From assembly GCA_034667405.1 (NCBI GenBank), contig JAXDJX010000029.1, positions 33,909 to 97,908 on the forward strand: 64,000 nt of DNA, given 5' to 3'. Shown here piece after piece: positions 34,953 to 43,242 of this stretch (position 1 is the first letter of the stretch; each line of letters starts with the position of its first letter). Both the position numbers and the translations under genes were made by a program. This DNA is from JANXVR01 sp034667405 (GTDB taxonomy: Bacteria; Actinomycetota; UBA4738; HRBIN12). Under the pieces are notes generated by a model, which was given only the letters and a program-made list of their open reading frames with translations, was not told the origin of the DNA and did no database searches.

Positions 34953-35738
34953 TCAGACGGTGCCGGTAGCGGCGAGCACAGGGACCCCCAGCATCTCGTC
35001 GAGCGTGATCCCGCCCTCGCTGACGACATCCAGGAATGCCGCCACGGCCAGCGGATCGAACTGTGTCCCGGCACCCTCGCGGATCTCGGCAACCGCGACC
35101 TCGAACGGCAGCGCGTCCCGGTAGGGTCGGTAACTCGTCATCGCGTCGAACGAATCGGCGATGGAGAAGATGCGAGCCGCCAAGGGGATCTCCTCACCTT
35201 TCAACCCGCGTGGATATCCGGTCCCGTCGAACCATTCGTGATGGCATCGGACGATCTCGACCGCTTCGCCCAGGAAGCGAATGGGTTCGACGATCTGCGC
35301 TCCGATGGCCGGATGCAACCGCATGATCTCCCACTCGCCCGGGTCGAGCGCCCCAGGCTTCCGGAGGACCTGTTCAGGCACGCCGACCTTGCCGATGTCG
35401 TGGAGGAAGAATCCGTAGCCGACCTCGGGACGTGCGGCCAGTTCGGGATCGACCTTCCGGGCGATCGCCATCCCGTAGCGCTGGGTCCGATCCAGATGGC
35501 CTCGCGTGCAAGCGTCTTTGGCTTCAACCACCTGCGCGAACGCCTTCATGGTTTGGACGTACATCTCCTGGATGCCCGCAAGTGCGGTTTCCAGTTCACG
35601 GCTGCGCTGGCGCTCGGCGGAATAGAGCTCGCCGACCTCGCGGGCGAAGACGACGAGCTGGGCGTGCAGTTGCGGGACTTCGTGGCTTTCGGTGAGCACC
35701 CATCCTCCCTGGGACCGACGGGACATGAACCCTTGCAT
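34953..35738 (-). CDS. HD-GYP-domain cyclic-di-GMP phosphodiesterase
   Basis: 261 residues. GHLDRTQRYGMAIA begins the HD domain, FFLHDIGKVGVPE is the metal-binding HD signature, and RCHHEWFDGTGYPRGLKG contains the GYP motif (as DGTGYP). ARIFSIADSFDAMTSYRPYR follows. HD-GYP enzymes hydrolyse c-di-GMP. An N-terminal coiled segment precedes the domain. Alternative start ATG 35726. It is 157 bp from the RsiG-like gene, which may bind the same nucleotide. Confidence 0.9.
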   Translation of the reverse strand: MQGFMSRRSQGGWVLTESHEVPQLHAQLVVFAREVGELYSAERQRSRELETALAGIQEMYVQTMKAFAQVVEAKDACTRGHLDRTQRYGMAIARKVDPELAARPEVGYGFFLHDIGKVGVPEQVLRKPGALDPGEWEIMRLHPAIGAQIVEPIRFLGEAVEIVRCHHEWFDGTGYPRGLKGEEIPLAARIFSIADSFDAMTSYRPYRDALPFEVAVAEIREGAGTQFDPLAVAAFLDVVSEGGITLDEMLGVPVLAATGTV

Positions 35739-35895
35739 CCGCCCTGGTCGGATGCAAGAGCACTATCCAACTCTCGGAGTGACCCGGCCATCCTGCGTAC
35801 GCACTGTTCCCGCGTAGGCCGAGGGACAGGTAACAGGGGGTTGGGTGGGTGATACGGATATGCGCCGTCCGGCGGTTGTGGTGACGAGACGGCTG

Positions 35896-36429
35896 TCAGC
35901 TGAGGGCTAGCGACGGGTCCTCGCGGTAGCGGCGTTTGAGTTCGTCCTGGAGGTGATCGAGGATCTGCAGGACCGAACGCCGGGTGTCGGACACCGTTCG
36001 CTCTTCCTGCGCCAAGAGCTCTACCGCCTCGCTGAGTTGAGCATCATCTAGGGAGGCCGGATCACTGATGCCGGCGTCGGCCACCAAGCGCTCCACGCGT
36101 CGCCGGGCCAGGAGCATCTCCTCTTCGGGAACCCCGACGCGGACGGCCTCACCACGCGAGGCGGTCTGCGGTTCATCGCCCGCCAGGATCTCCGCGAGCC
36201 GACCCACCAGGGGCGAGGTATCTCCCTCTGCACCCCGAGATTCCAACTCCGCCTTCAGGATCTCAGCGCGACCCTGGACTAGTCGCCGAAGGAGGCTCAG
36301 GTATTCGCGTTCGGCCAGGCATTCGTCGCGACGGGCCCGCAGGTCCGGCAGCGTGAGTCCGTCGATCCCTTCCAGGAACGCGGGGTCCTGGACCCGGTCG
36401 ATGCGTCGATGCCCGCCGTTTTCAGCCAT
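35896..36429 (-). CDS. RsiG/AmfC-like protein with degenerate c-di-GMP motif
   Basis: 177 residues, predicted as two long helices joined by a linker. The Streptomyces RsiG motif is E(x3)S(x2)R(x3)Q(x3)D, once per helix. Here helix 1 has S45-x2-R48-x3-Q52-x3-E56, with E40 one residue out of place and Glu replacing Asp. Helix 2 has E143-x3-S147-x2-R150-x4-Q155-x2-D158. The N-terminal DPAFLEGIDGLTLPDLRARRDE is the family's typical opening. RsiG holds sigma WhiG when bound to c-di-GMP; no WhiG is in this window. The binding set is close but not exact. Confidence 0.65.
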   Translation of the reverse strand: MAENGGHRRIDRVQDPAFLEGIDGLTLPDLRARRDECLAEREYLSLLRRLVQGRAEILKAELESRGAEGDTSPLVGRLAEILAGDEPQTASRGEAVRVGVPEEEMLLARRRVERLVADAGISDPASLDDAQLSEAVELLAQEERTVSDTRRSVLQILDHLQDELKRRYREDPSLALS

Positions 36430-36475
36430 GCCAGGATTCTACGCGGCCGCTCGGCGGAATGGAGTTGCTCGGTCT

Positions 36476-37006
36476 TCACGCGCCCTGACCCGGGTCGAGG
36501 CCAGCCTCGCGCGCACGTTCGATGACCTCGGCCAGCGCCTCGAGGTGCTCAATGTGGAGGAGGTCCTTCGGACGCTGTGCGGCTCGCTTCATCCGGATAA
36601 GGTCGTCGATACCGGCGACATACACAAGAAGTCCCTGCCCAAGGTCGAACCGGGACGCCCCTTGGATCAGATCGTCGTAACCGCCAGTCCCCGACGGCGT
36701 TCCGAGGATGTCGAAGTCGCCCGCCTCCGTTGAGAACGTGAAGGAGTCACCCATCCGCAAGGTGACTGCGTCGAGCTGGAACGGGATCGGGCCGTCGACC
36801 GGACCGGCGACGCGAAGCGTTGCGTCCAACTCCTTGAGCGCCGCTGCGAGCCTGCGCAGATCGTCTTCTTTCCTGGCGTAGCAGACATCCAGGTCGTTGG
36901 TTACATCGGCGGTTCCGCGGATGTTGCCAGCCAGCCCACCGATGATGACGAACTGGACGTCGTGGGCATCGAGTGTGCGGAGGATCCGGTCGGGGTCGAA
37001 GTTCAC
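36476..37006 (-). CDS. Nucleotidyltransferase-fold protein, toxin-like partner of an HTH protein
   Basis: 176 residues. VIIGGLAGNIRGTADVTNDLDVCY contains GG and a DxD-like TNDLD, the nucleotidyltransferase active-site signature. The fold resembles AbiEii/MNT-type toxins. GTG 37006 overlaps the stop of the HTH gene (GTGA), so the two are coupled like a toxin-antitoxin pair. Toxicity is inference. Forty-six bases separate it from the RsiG-like gene downstream. Confidence 0.75.
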   Translation of the reverse strand: MNFDPDRILRTLDAHDVQFVIIGGLAGNIRGTADVTNDLDVCYARKEDDLRRLAAALKELDATLRVAGPVDGPIPFQLDAVTLRMGDSFTFSTEAGDFDILGTPSGTGGYDDLIQGASRFDLGQGLLVYVAGIDDLIRMKRAAQRPKDLLHIEHLEALAEVIERAREAGLDPGQGA

Positions 37007-37332
37007 GTCGCAGGCCTCGCGGCTGCGAGCAATCGTCTGATGTTGCGAGACGCCTCTACGGCTTGTCGGAATCGTTCGGCGGGAGCCCACCGAACCCGCT
37101 CCCAAAGCTGCGTCTCGTCAACACCGCGGCCTCCCCGGTCGAGAGCGAGGAGCTGCATCCCGCACGTCCTGACCAGCGCCGACAGCGTGTCGAACGTGGG
37201 AGACATCCGGCCGGATTCGATCCGGGACACGGTGGGCTGGGCAACGCCCGATCGCCGAGCGAGTTCACGCTGGGTGAAACCCGCCCGGCGCCTGGCAGTC
37301 TTGACCATCGTGGCAGCATCCATGCCCACCAT
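37003..37332 (-). CDS. Xre-family helix-turn-helix regulator, antitoxin-like
   Basis: 109 residues. MVKTARRRAGFTQRELARRSGVAQPTVSRIESG (about residues 9-41, quoted by function: the Xre HTH) is complete, and the remainder is a short helical tail. The 13-bp-arm palindrome at 37338-37367 lies six bases ahead of the start codon, so the protein probably represses itself and the downstream nucleotidyltransferase. Confidence 0.85.
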   Translation of the reverse strand: MVGMDAATMVKTARRRAGFTQRELARRSGVAQPTVSRIESGRMSPTFDTLSALVRTCGMQLLALDRGGRGVDETQLWERVRWAPAERFRQAVEASRNIRRLLAAARPAT

Positions 37333-37337
37333 GATAG

Positions 37338-37367
37338 CGTATCCGTATCACTAATGATACGGATACG
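37338..37367 (-). promoter_or_regulatory. Perfect 13-bp inverted repeat operator of the HTH/nucleotidyltransferase pair
   Basis: CGTATCCGTATCA - CTAA - TGATACGGATACG, no mismatch. Each arm itself contains the repeated CGTATC unit. The half-site TGATACGGATA also occurs once more at 35850-35860, upstream of the HD-GYP gene. Confidence 0.8.
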
Positions 37368-37388
37368 GCATCAACGACGGGCTGACGC

Positions 37389-38564
37389 CTACTTCTTCAT
37401 AGCTGCGATGAGGATGTCTGCGACCTCGGGCCGGGAGAACTCCACTGGCGGACGTTCGCCGTTGGCGAGCATCTCGCGGACCTTCGTGCCGGACAGGGAG
37501 ACGCGAGTCTCCTCACCGTGGGGGCAGGTCTTCGGTGAGGCCATGCCCTCGCACGCGTTACACCAGAACGAGTGCTCGAAGTTCAACGTTGTGATGCCCA
37601 GCTCGCCGGGTTCGAACTGCTCGAAGATCTTCTGGGCGTCGTAGGTGCCGTAGTAGGTGCCGACGCCGGCGTGATCGCGGCCGACGATGAAATGTGTGCA
37701 CCCATAGTTCTTGCGGCAGATGGCATGCCAGATGGCCTCACGAGGACCGGCATACCGCATCGCGGCCGGGAAGACGCTTACCATCGCGCGATCCTTGGGG
37801 TAGTAGCCCTCGAACAGGGCCTCGTAACACTGCATCCGAACGTCCGGCGGCACGTCGTCGGCTTTCGTCGCTCCGACCAGCGGATGGACCAAGAGTCCGT
37901 CCGTGATCTCGAGCGCGCATTTCTGGATGTACTCGTGCGCCCGGTGGATCGGGTTGCGGGTCTGGAAGCCGACCACCGTCCGCCATCCGCGCTTCGCGAA
38001 CTCCGCCCGGGTCTCCGCGGGCGTGAGCCGGTACTGCTGGAAATCGTCATGAGCAGGCAGCGCGATGACGTCGAGATCGCCTGCGACACAGGTGTCACCG
38101 GCCGCGTAGACGGCGGCCACGCCAGGGTGTTCACCGTCGTCCGTCCCGTAGACGTTGGTCGCTTCCTTCTGCTTGTCGCGCTTGAAGGTTCCGCTCACAC
38201 GGAGGATCGCGATGGCGTTGGCGCCCTCGGCGGGCAGAAGAGCGACAGCTCCGGCACCACCGATGCGATGAGCATCCTCGTCGCTGACGCTGAGGACCAC
38301 CGGGATGGCCCACGGGAGGCCGTTCGTCAGGTGCATGGAGTCGATGACCGAGTGGTAGTCGGCTTCGCCTTGGAAGCCGGTCAGGGGGCTGAGCGCGCCG
38401 ACCGCGAGCATCTCCAGATCGGACAGTTCGCGTTCGCCGAGGACGAGTTTGGGAAGGTTCGCTGCTTCGGATGCGAGTGCGGCCGCCGCGCCGCCTCCAG
38501 CCAGGAGGTTGATGAGGGTGCCGCCGTGAGGGGCGATCTGGGTTGGGTCGGACAAGGGTCTCAA
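37389..38564 (-). CDS. sat: Sulfate adenylyltransferase (ATP sulfurylase)
   Basis: 391 residues. LSPLTGFQGEADY, QTRNPIHRAHEY (ATP-binding, QTRNPxHxxH), FIVGRDHAGVG and the C-terminal NACEGMASPKTCPH with SGTKVREM match the monofunctional bacterial Sat. It makes adenosine 5'-phosphosulfate from sulfate. TTG 38564 starts the given frame; a second in-frame TTG follows. The divergent gene is CysH, the next enzyme, 117 bp away. Confidence 0.95.
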   Translation of the reverse strand: MRPLSDPTQIAPHGGTLINLLAGGGAAAALASEAANLPKLVLGERELSDLEMLAVGALSPLTGFQGEADYHSVIDSMHLTNGLPWAIPVVLSVSDEDAHRIGGAGAVALLPAEGANAIAILRVSGTFKRDKQKEATNVYGTDDGEHPGVAAVYAAGDTCVAGDLDVIALPAHDDFQQYRLTPAETRAEFAKRGWRTVVGFQTRNPIHRAHEYIQKCALEITDGLLVHPLVGATKADDVPPDVRMQCYEALFEGYYPKDRAMVSVFPAAMRYAGPREAIWHAICRKNYGCTHFIVGRDHAGVGTYYGTYDAQKIFEQFEPGELGITTLNFEHSFWCNACEGMASPKTCPHGEETRVSLSGTKVREMLANGERPPVEFSRPEVADILIAAMKK

Positions 38565-38681
38565 CGCCTTTCGGTTCGGGGCCGGGGCTGGAAGGATACG
38601 AAACGGGCGAGGTCAGAGGCCTTGCGCTCAAGATGGAGGTTGGCCCTATACTCGCCCGACCTAACCCCTAGGGTGGTCACG

Positions 38682-39413
38682 ATGCACACGCTCCTTCCCG
38701 CAGACGAACTCGTCGCGCTCAACATCGCCTTCGAACAGGCAGAGCCCGACGAGATCTTGCGCTGGGCGCTCGAGTCCACGGGGATCGAACGGATCGCCGT
38801 CGCCTCGGCCTTCCAGGCAGAGGGCACCGTGGTCATGCATCTGGCGACGCAGATCAGGCCCGACGTGCCCATCCTGTTCCTGGAGACGGGCTACCAGTTC
38901 GCGGAGACCCTTGCCTTCAAGGAGCAGCTGACCGAACAGCTGGCGCTTAACGTCGTTGACCTGGTCGGCGAATACACGGTCGAAGGTCAGGCCGCCGCGA
39001 TCGGTCCGCGACTCTTCGAAAGTGACCCTGAGCGGTGCTGCGATCTCAACAAGGTGCAGCCGATGCTCGAGTCACTTCGGAACTTCGACGCGTGGGTGAC
39101 GGCACTTCGCCGCGATTCCTCTCCGACCCGCGCGACGGCCCCGTTCGTCGATCAGTACGAGATCGAGCCGGGCCGTTGGATGATCAAGGTCAACCCGATG
39201 GCGACGTGGACGCACCAACAGGTGTGGCGCTACCTGAAGGAGCACGACCTTCCGCACAACCCGCTCTACGACCTGGGCTACTCGTCGATCGGCTGTGCGC
39301 CGTGCACACGGATGCGGTTCGCGGGCGAGCCCGAGCGCGCAGGACGGTGGGCGGGAAAACCGAAGTGGGAGTGCGGCATCCACACCGCGGACGCGACACC
39401 AGCTACCGGCTGA
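38682..39413 (+). CDS. cysH: Adenylylsulfate reductase CysH, iron-sulfur type
   Basis: 243 residues. ERCCDLNK and GCAPCTR provide the two Cys pairs that bind a [4Fe-4S] cluster in APS reductases, and ECGIHT holds the C-terminal catalytic Cys. SAFQAEGTVVMHLA is the P-loop-like substrate site. It reduces APS to sulfite. ATG 38682 lies close to CCTATACT and a CCCTAGGG palindrome in the 117-bp gap shared with sat. Confidence 0.93.
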   Translation: MHTLLPADELVALNIAFEQAEPDEILRWALESTGIERIAVASAFQAEGTVVMHLATQIRPDVPILFLETGYQFAETLAFKEQLTEQLALNVVDLVGEYTVEGQAAAIGPRLFESDPERCCDLNKVQPMLESLRNFDAWVTALRRDSSPTRATAPFVDQYEIEPGRWMIKVNPMATWTHQQVWRYLKEHDLPHNPLYDLGYSSIGCAPCTRMRFAGEPERAGRWAGKPKWECGIHTADATPATG

Positions 39414-39421
39414 ACGCCGTC

Positions 39422-40336
39422 TTACGCGACCACCCAGAGGGCCTCGCGCGCAAGCTGGATGTCGAGCTTGAGGTGATCGCCCAGCGAGTCGCCGTCGACC
39501 TGCACCGGGAACGGCGTGTCGGAGGTGATGGCGACGTGCGCGGCGTCGTGGATGTAGGAGATGTCCGGGCCTTTCACGTGACGCGCCGACCCGAACATCT
39601 GGAGAGCGATCCGCGGAACGCTGCGGCGCTTGAGCTTGTGGAGCGAGAGCACGTCTAACCCCGTGCCCAGCGAGGCCCGCGGCGTGAGTCGGATCCCGCG
39701 GTCCTTGAAGTAGGTGTACGGGTCGGTTCGTCCGACCATCACCGAGAGCGAACGTTCGGGCAGTCCGCCGTCGACGATGATCTCCATGTCGGCAGCTTTC
39801 CCTGCGTAGCCCGCCAGCACTTCCCACGCGACCGCACGGAGCGCGACGCGGTCATAGCGCGACTTCGTCTCGGGGAACTTCGTGTCGAGGCGGCGCATGG
39901 CCGCGGCGTCGACGCCGGCGCCGCAGTTCACCGCGAAGAAGTGGCCGTCGGCCAGACCAAGGTGGAGCGGGCGTGCATGATCGTCCAGCGCCCGGCCGAT
40001 CAGCATCCCCGTGGCCTCGACGGGGTCGGTCGGGAGCCCCAGCGCGCGAACCAAGATGTTCGTGGCGCCGCCCGGGATGACGCCGAGCGCGGTGTCGGTA
40101 CCGGCCAACCCGTTCACCACCTCGTTGATGGTGCCGTCGCCGCTGAAGACCACGACCAGGTCGATGCCGTCGGCGACCGCCTGGGCGGCGAGCTCTCGGG
40201 CGTGGCCCTTCTGCTTGGTCTCGGCGACCTCCAGGCGGAAGTCGGCCGAGAGCGCCTTCTCGATCACCGCGAGCGTCGGACGGCTCACCGTTCGGGCCAC
40301 GGGATTGACGATGAGGAGGAGACGGTGGAATCGCAT
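39422..40336 (-). CDS. Diacylglycerol kinase-family lipid kinase
   Basis: 304 residues. VVFSGDGTINEVVNGL is the GGDGT nucleotide-binding signature, LGVIPGGATNILVRALGLP follows, and the C-terminal beta-rich domain ends near VQVDGDSLG. This fold includes DgkB, YegS and sphingosine-kinase-like enzymes; the lipid substrate is not fixed by sequence. It is convergent with cysH (8 bp). Confidence 0.92.
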   Translation of the reverse strand: MRFHRLLLIVNPVARTVSRPTLAVIEKALSADFRLEVAETKQKGHARELAAQAVADGIDLVVVFSGDGTINEVVNGLAGTDTALGVIPGGATNILVRALGLPTDPVEATGMLIGRALDDHARPLHLGLADGHFFAVNCGAGVDAAAMRRLDTKFPETKSRYDRVALRAVAWEVLAGYAGKAADMEIIVDGGLPERSLSVMVGRTDPYTYFKDRGIRLTPRASLGTGLDVLSLHKLKRRSVPRIALQMFGSARHVKGPDISYIHDAAHVAITSDTPFPVQVDGDSLGDHLKLDIQLAREALWVVA

Positions 40337-40357
40337 GAGGGTTCGACGAGTATCGCA

Positions 40358-40381
40358 CCGTGCGCGTAAAGGCGCGCACGG
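40358..40381. promoter_or_regulatory. Nine-bp inverted repeat between divergent genes
   Basis: CCGTGCGCG - TAAAGG - CGCGCACGG in the 58-bp gap between the diacylglycerol-kinase-family gene and the unknown secreted-type gene. It could be an operator for either or both. Confidence 0.45.
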
Positions 40382-40394
40382 CTAGGATTCGCGG

Positions 40395-41249
40395 ATGACC
40401 GGGACCTACCCTCGCCAGCCCAGGAGCGGATGTCTCCCCAACCTCGCCAGTGCGGTGAAGGCGGGCACTACCCATCCGCACCTGAACGTGCAACTACAAC
40501 TGTGTGGCGGGGGGACGTTTCCGACGATCCAGATGGTCAGCGGGCAGCGCGCCCGAGCCGTGGCAGCGAACCTGAACACGCTCTTCGGCAAGGACGGCGC
40601 CGATCTCGACTTCATCCATATGACGCGGTATCACGACGGGACCTACGCGGTGGTGTGGGCTCCGGTCTCCTGGTCGCAGAGCGGATCGACCACTACGGAC
40701 ATCGGCCACTGTCCGGCGGGCGATCCCTACACCACGAACGAGAACCTCTACCGACCGTCTCCGCTGTTCGAGATCGCGACGGTGAGCGCCGAGGACGTGC
40801 GTTGGTACGGCAAGCCCGCATGGAAGATCGCGTTCCTGTGGACGAACAACATCCGCTACGCCGTGAACGGATGGAACTCAACGCAGGACGTGATGAACCC
40901 GCCGCTCTTCAGCGGCGTGATCCGTCTGCTGGCCGAGCCCACGATGTGGCAGCACTCCTCGGTCACTCTTCAGGCGACGCGATATGGCTATGGCGAGTGT
41001 CAGCCCAACTTCACCACGGCGAACAACGACATCTTCCACACGATGGATCTGGTGGTCGCGGTCCCCGGGAACGCGGCGGGGCAAGCACGTTGGAAGCGGA
41101 ACCAATGGGTCCAGGTGACCTTCCAGGGGAGGTCGGCGCACGCCCGCCTTACCGACGTCTGCGGATGCAACAACGTGGACCTGTCGCGCGGGCTCGCGAC
41201 GTACCTGGGATTCCCGGGGAGCGGAAAGGTGACGGTGAGTAACCCATGA
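40395..41249 (+). CDS. Unknown protein with an RlpA/DPBB-like C-terminal part
   Basis: 284 residues. The C-terminal about 55 residues (WVQVTFQGRSAHARLTDVC with GCNN, VDLSRGLATYLG) resemble the double-psi beta-barrel of RlpA/expansin proteins, where an Asp and Ser-rich core follow TVRVTD. The N-terminal about 220 residues have no match I recognise and no clear signal peptide, although six cysteines suggest disulfides and export. It is coupled to a twin-arginine gene (ATGA at 41246-41249). Confidence 0.6.
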   Translation: MTGTYPRQPRSGCLPNLASAVKAGTTHPHLNVQLQLCGGGTFPTIQMVSGQRARAVAANLNTLFGKDGADLDFIHMTRYHDGTYAVVWAPVSWSQSGSTTTDIGHCPAGDPYTTNENLYRPSPLFEIATVSAEDVRWYGKPAWKIAFLWTNNIRYAVNGWNSTQDVMNPPLFSGVIRLLAEPTMWQHSSVTLQATRYGYGECQPNFTTANNDIFHTMDLVVAVPGNAAGQARWKRNQWVQVTFQGRSAHARLTDVCGCNNVDLSRGLATYLGFPGSGKVTVSNP

Positions 41250-41479
41250 GGGGATGCGTGAGCCGGCGGCGGTTCCTCGGACTCACCGGTGCGGGAGTCG
41301 CGACGGTCGCCGGAGCCGGCGTGCTCTACGGCATCCAGCGGATCACGGCCGGCGCGGGGGGCGGCGATCGCGAAGCTGTGACGTCTGCGGCCGCGGGACC
41401 GGCGCCGCAGAGGGTCGTGGTGGAGACGCGCTACACGCCGGCGGGTGTCCCCTACCTCGCGGCGGTCGCGCTCGACTGA
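41246..41479 (+). CDS. Small twin-arginine-signal secreted protein
   Basis: 77 residues. SRRRFLGLTGAGVATVAGAGVL is a textbook Tat signal. After cleavage only about 40 residues remain, ending VETRYTPAGVPYLAAVALD, with no cofactor motif. The start overlaps the preceding stop. Its last 28 bp overlap the end of the convergent MoaD-like gene. Confidence 0.7.
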   Translation: MRGCVSRRRFLGLTGAGVATVAGAGVLYGIQRITAGAGGGDREAVTSAAAGPAPQRVVVETRYTPAGVPYLAAVALD

Positions 41480-41733
41480 GGGTTCTCGCCACCGCTGACC
41501 GGCGGAAGGATCGCGACCTCATCTTCATCGGCCACCGGCGTTTCGCGCGCCGCTCGTTCGCCGTTCACCACGAACGAACTCACCGCGGCGATCTGCGCGA
41601 AGCGTTCCGTGTGGTCCTGCGAGACCGATGCGACGACGACGTCGACCACCTCACCGACCGAGCGACCGGAGATGGTGAGTTCGCCGGTGCCCGCGAGTTC
41701 GCGCAGAGCTGCGAAGAGTCGGACGCGGATCAC
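41452..41733 (-). CDS. MoaD/ThiS-family sulfur carrier protein with a C-terminal extension
   Basis: 93 residues. VRLFAALRELAGTGELTI and VVNGERA with the ILPPVSGG end block form the MoaD/ThiS ubiquitin fold. GG is normally the very C-terminus and is thiocarboxylated; here ENPQSSATAAR follows it. Start GTG 41733 overlaps the hydrolase stop (GTGA). The closest functional classes are molybdopterin synthase small subunit or a CysO-like carrier; the nearby sat and cysH genes favour a sulfur role but do not prove it. Confidence 0.85.
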   Translation of the reverse strand: MIRVRLFAALRELAGTGELTISGRSVGEVVDVVVASVSQDHTERFAQIAAVSSFVVNGERAARETPVADEDEVAILPPVSGGENPQSSATAAR

Positions 41734-42524
41734 GTCGAGGGTTCCAGCAACTCGAAGATGGTGCGCGCCAGCATGTCCGCGAACCCCGGTTGGATCAGGT
41801 CCTCGGCATGGCGGCCGCCGCGTCCGATCAGGAGACGCTTCGGTTCCCTGGCGAGCTCGAAAAGACGCTCGGCGTGCGCCAGCGGGAACAGACCGTCGCG
41901 GTCGCCGTGAACCAGGAGCACCGGGACTGGTGCGATCTTCGCGATGACGTCTTCGGGCGATGCAGGTTCGGTCCATTCGTCGGGGAGGCGTGAGCCCCAC
42001 AGGCGCAGGAGTCGGCGGCCTCGTTTGTTCACGATGCGCCTGTCCATCCAACCGGCGACCTTGGGGTGCGCGGTGTCGCGCCAGTTCCACCACGCGAGGG
42101 TGCTGATCGGCACGACGCAGTCCACGCCCCCTAGCAGCGCCGCATGACGGATGACGGTGATGCCGCCCATCGACATGCCCATGGTGATGATGGTTCGGTG
42201 CCCTCGCCCGCGCGCAAGAGCGACCACCGCGTCGATGTCGTTGATCTCCGCGCCCCCGTAGTCGGTGACACCACCGCTGGTGCCGTGTCCCCGAAGATCC
42301 ACGGCGTACACCGCGAACCGCGTCGTCATCTCCTCGGCGAACACGGCGAACTGTTCGCGGCGGTGCCATCCCATGAGGCCATGGGCCAGGATCAGGGCGG
42401 GGCGGGTCGTGTCTTCGGCTCCGAGCGCCGTGCCCGCGATGAGGACGCCGTCGTCGGTGGTCACGGTGAAGGCTTGGTTCGGAACATGCCATCGGTAGTT
42501 CAGGAGCCGCTGGATAGACAACAT
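41730..42524 (-). CDS. Alpha/beta-hydrolase
   Basis: 264 residues. LAHGLMGW (oxyanion region), YAVDLRGHGTSGG, GMSMGG (nucleophile elbow), LVHGDRDGLFP (acid) and GRGGRHAED (His) give a complete triad. No signal peptide is present, so it is probably cytoplasmic. Substrate unknown. It is translationally coupled to the MoaD-like gene. Confidence 0.88.
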   Translation of the reverse strand: MLSIQRLLNYRWHVPNQAFTVTTDDGVLIAGTALGAEDTTRPALILAHGLMGWHRREQFAVFAEEMTTRFAVYAVDLRGHGTSGGVTDYGGAEINDIDAVVALARGRGHRTIITMGMSMGGITVIRHAALLGGVDCVVPISTLAWWNWRDTAHPKVAGWMDRRIVNKRGRRLLRLWGSRLPDEWTEPASPEDVIAKIAPVPVLLVHGDRDGLFPLAHAERLFELAREPKRLLIGRGGRHAEDLIQPGFADMLARTIFELLEPST

Positions 42525-42576
42525 CGCTGGTCAAGCCTACCGGCGTTCCAGCCGAGCCAGTAGGGTGGAGAGACCG

Positions 42577-43242
42577 ATGCCGTTCCTCGCGCTCATGTCC
42601 GATCGCACGACCGCGGCCGCGCTACCGGCCCTTGCTGAACTGCGCCTGGACGTGAAGGTCGAACCGCTCTCGGTGGTCTCGCTGGCCCACGTGCTGGAGA
42701 TCGAACCCGGCGCCGTCCTGGTGGACGCCGCCGAGAATGCCGGTCAGGCGTGGAGCGTGCTGTTGGAGTTGCGCACCCGGGATGCTCGGGTCCCTGCCAT
42801 CGTCATCGTCGAACGCAACCAGTTGGACCGGTACCCGTGGCACGAGGTCGCCGATGAGTTCGTGTATCCGGGGGCGCCGGCGGGAGAGCTGGGTGTGCGG
42901 ATCGCCATGTTGCGCCGGCGGGCGGGCGCGGGCGACGGCACCGTGGTTCGGCTGGGGCCGCTGTCGATCGATACCGACACCTACCGCGTCACCGCCAACG
43001 GGCGCCCGGTGGATCTCACGTTCAAGGAATTCGAACTGCTGCGGTATCTGGCCGAGCGGCCGGGGCGGGTGTTCACGCGGCCGTCCTTGTTGCGCGAAGT
43101 GTGGGGCTATGACTTCTACGGCGGCACTCGAACGGTGGACGTGCATGTGCGGCGCCTGCGCGCGAAGCTCGGACCCGAGTACGAGCACCTGATCGAGACG
43201 GTGCGGAGCGTGGGGTACCGGGCGGCCGACCCCGAGGGGTAG
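42577..43242 (+). CDS. glnR: GlnR-type OmpR-family orphan response regulator
   Basis: 221 residues. The receiver-like N-terminal domain (about 1-100) lacks the full phosphorylation pocket seen in true receivers (AVLVDAAENAG replaces the usual DD/T/K set). The C-terminal winged helix has DLTFKEFELLRYLAERPGRVFTR and RTVDVHVRRLRAKLG. In Actinomycetota, GlnR activates nitrogen-assimilation genes. The neighbouring glnA and its spaced GTAAC-type boxes support the name. ATG 42577 follows GGTGGAGAG; GTG 42565 is also in frame. Confidence 0.8.
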   Translation: MPFLALMSDRTTAAALPALAELRLDVKVEPLSVVSLAHVLEIEPGAVLVDAAENAGQAWSVLLELRTRDARVPAIVIVERNQLDRYPWHEVADEFVYPGAPAGELGVRIAMLRRRAGAGDGTVVRLGPLSIDTDTYRVTANGRPVDLTFKEFELLRYLAERPGRVFTRPSLLREVWGYDFYGGTRTVDVHVRRLRAKLGPEYEHLIETVRSVGYRAADPEG

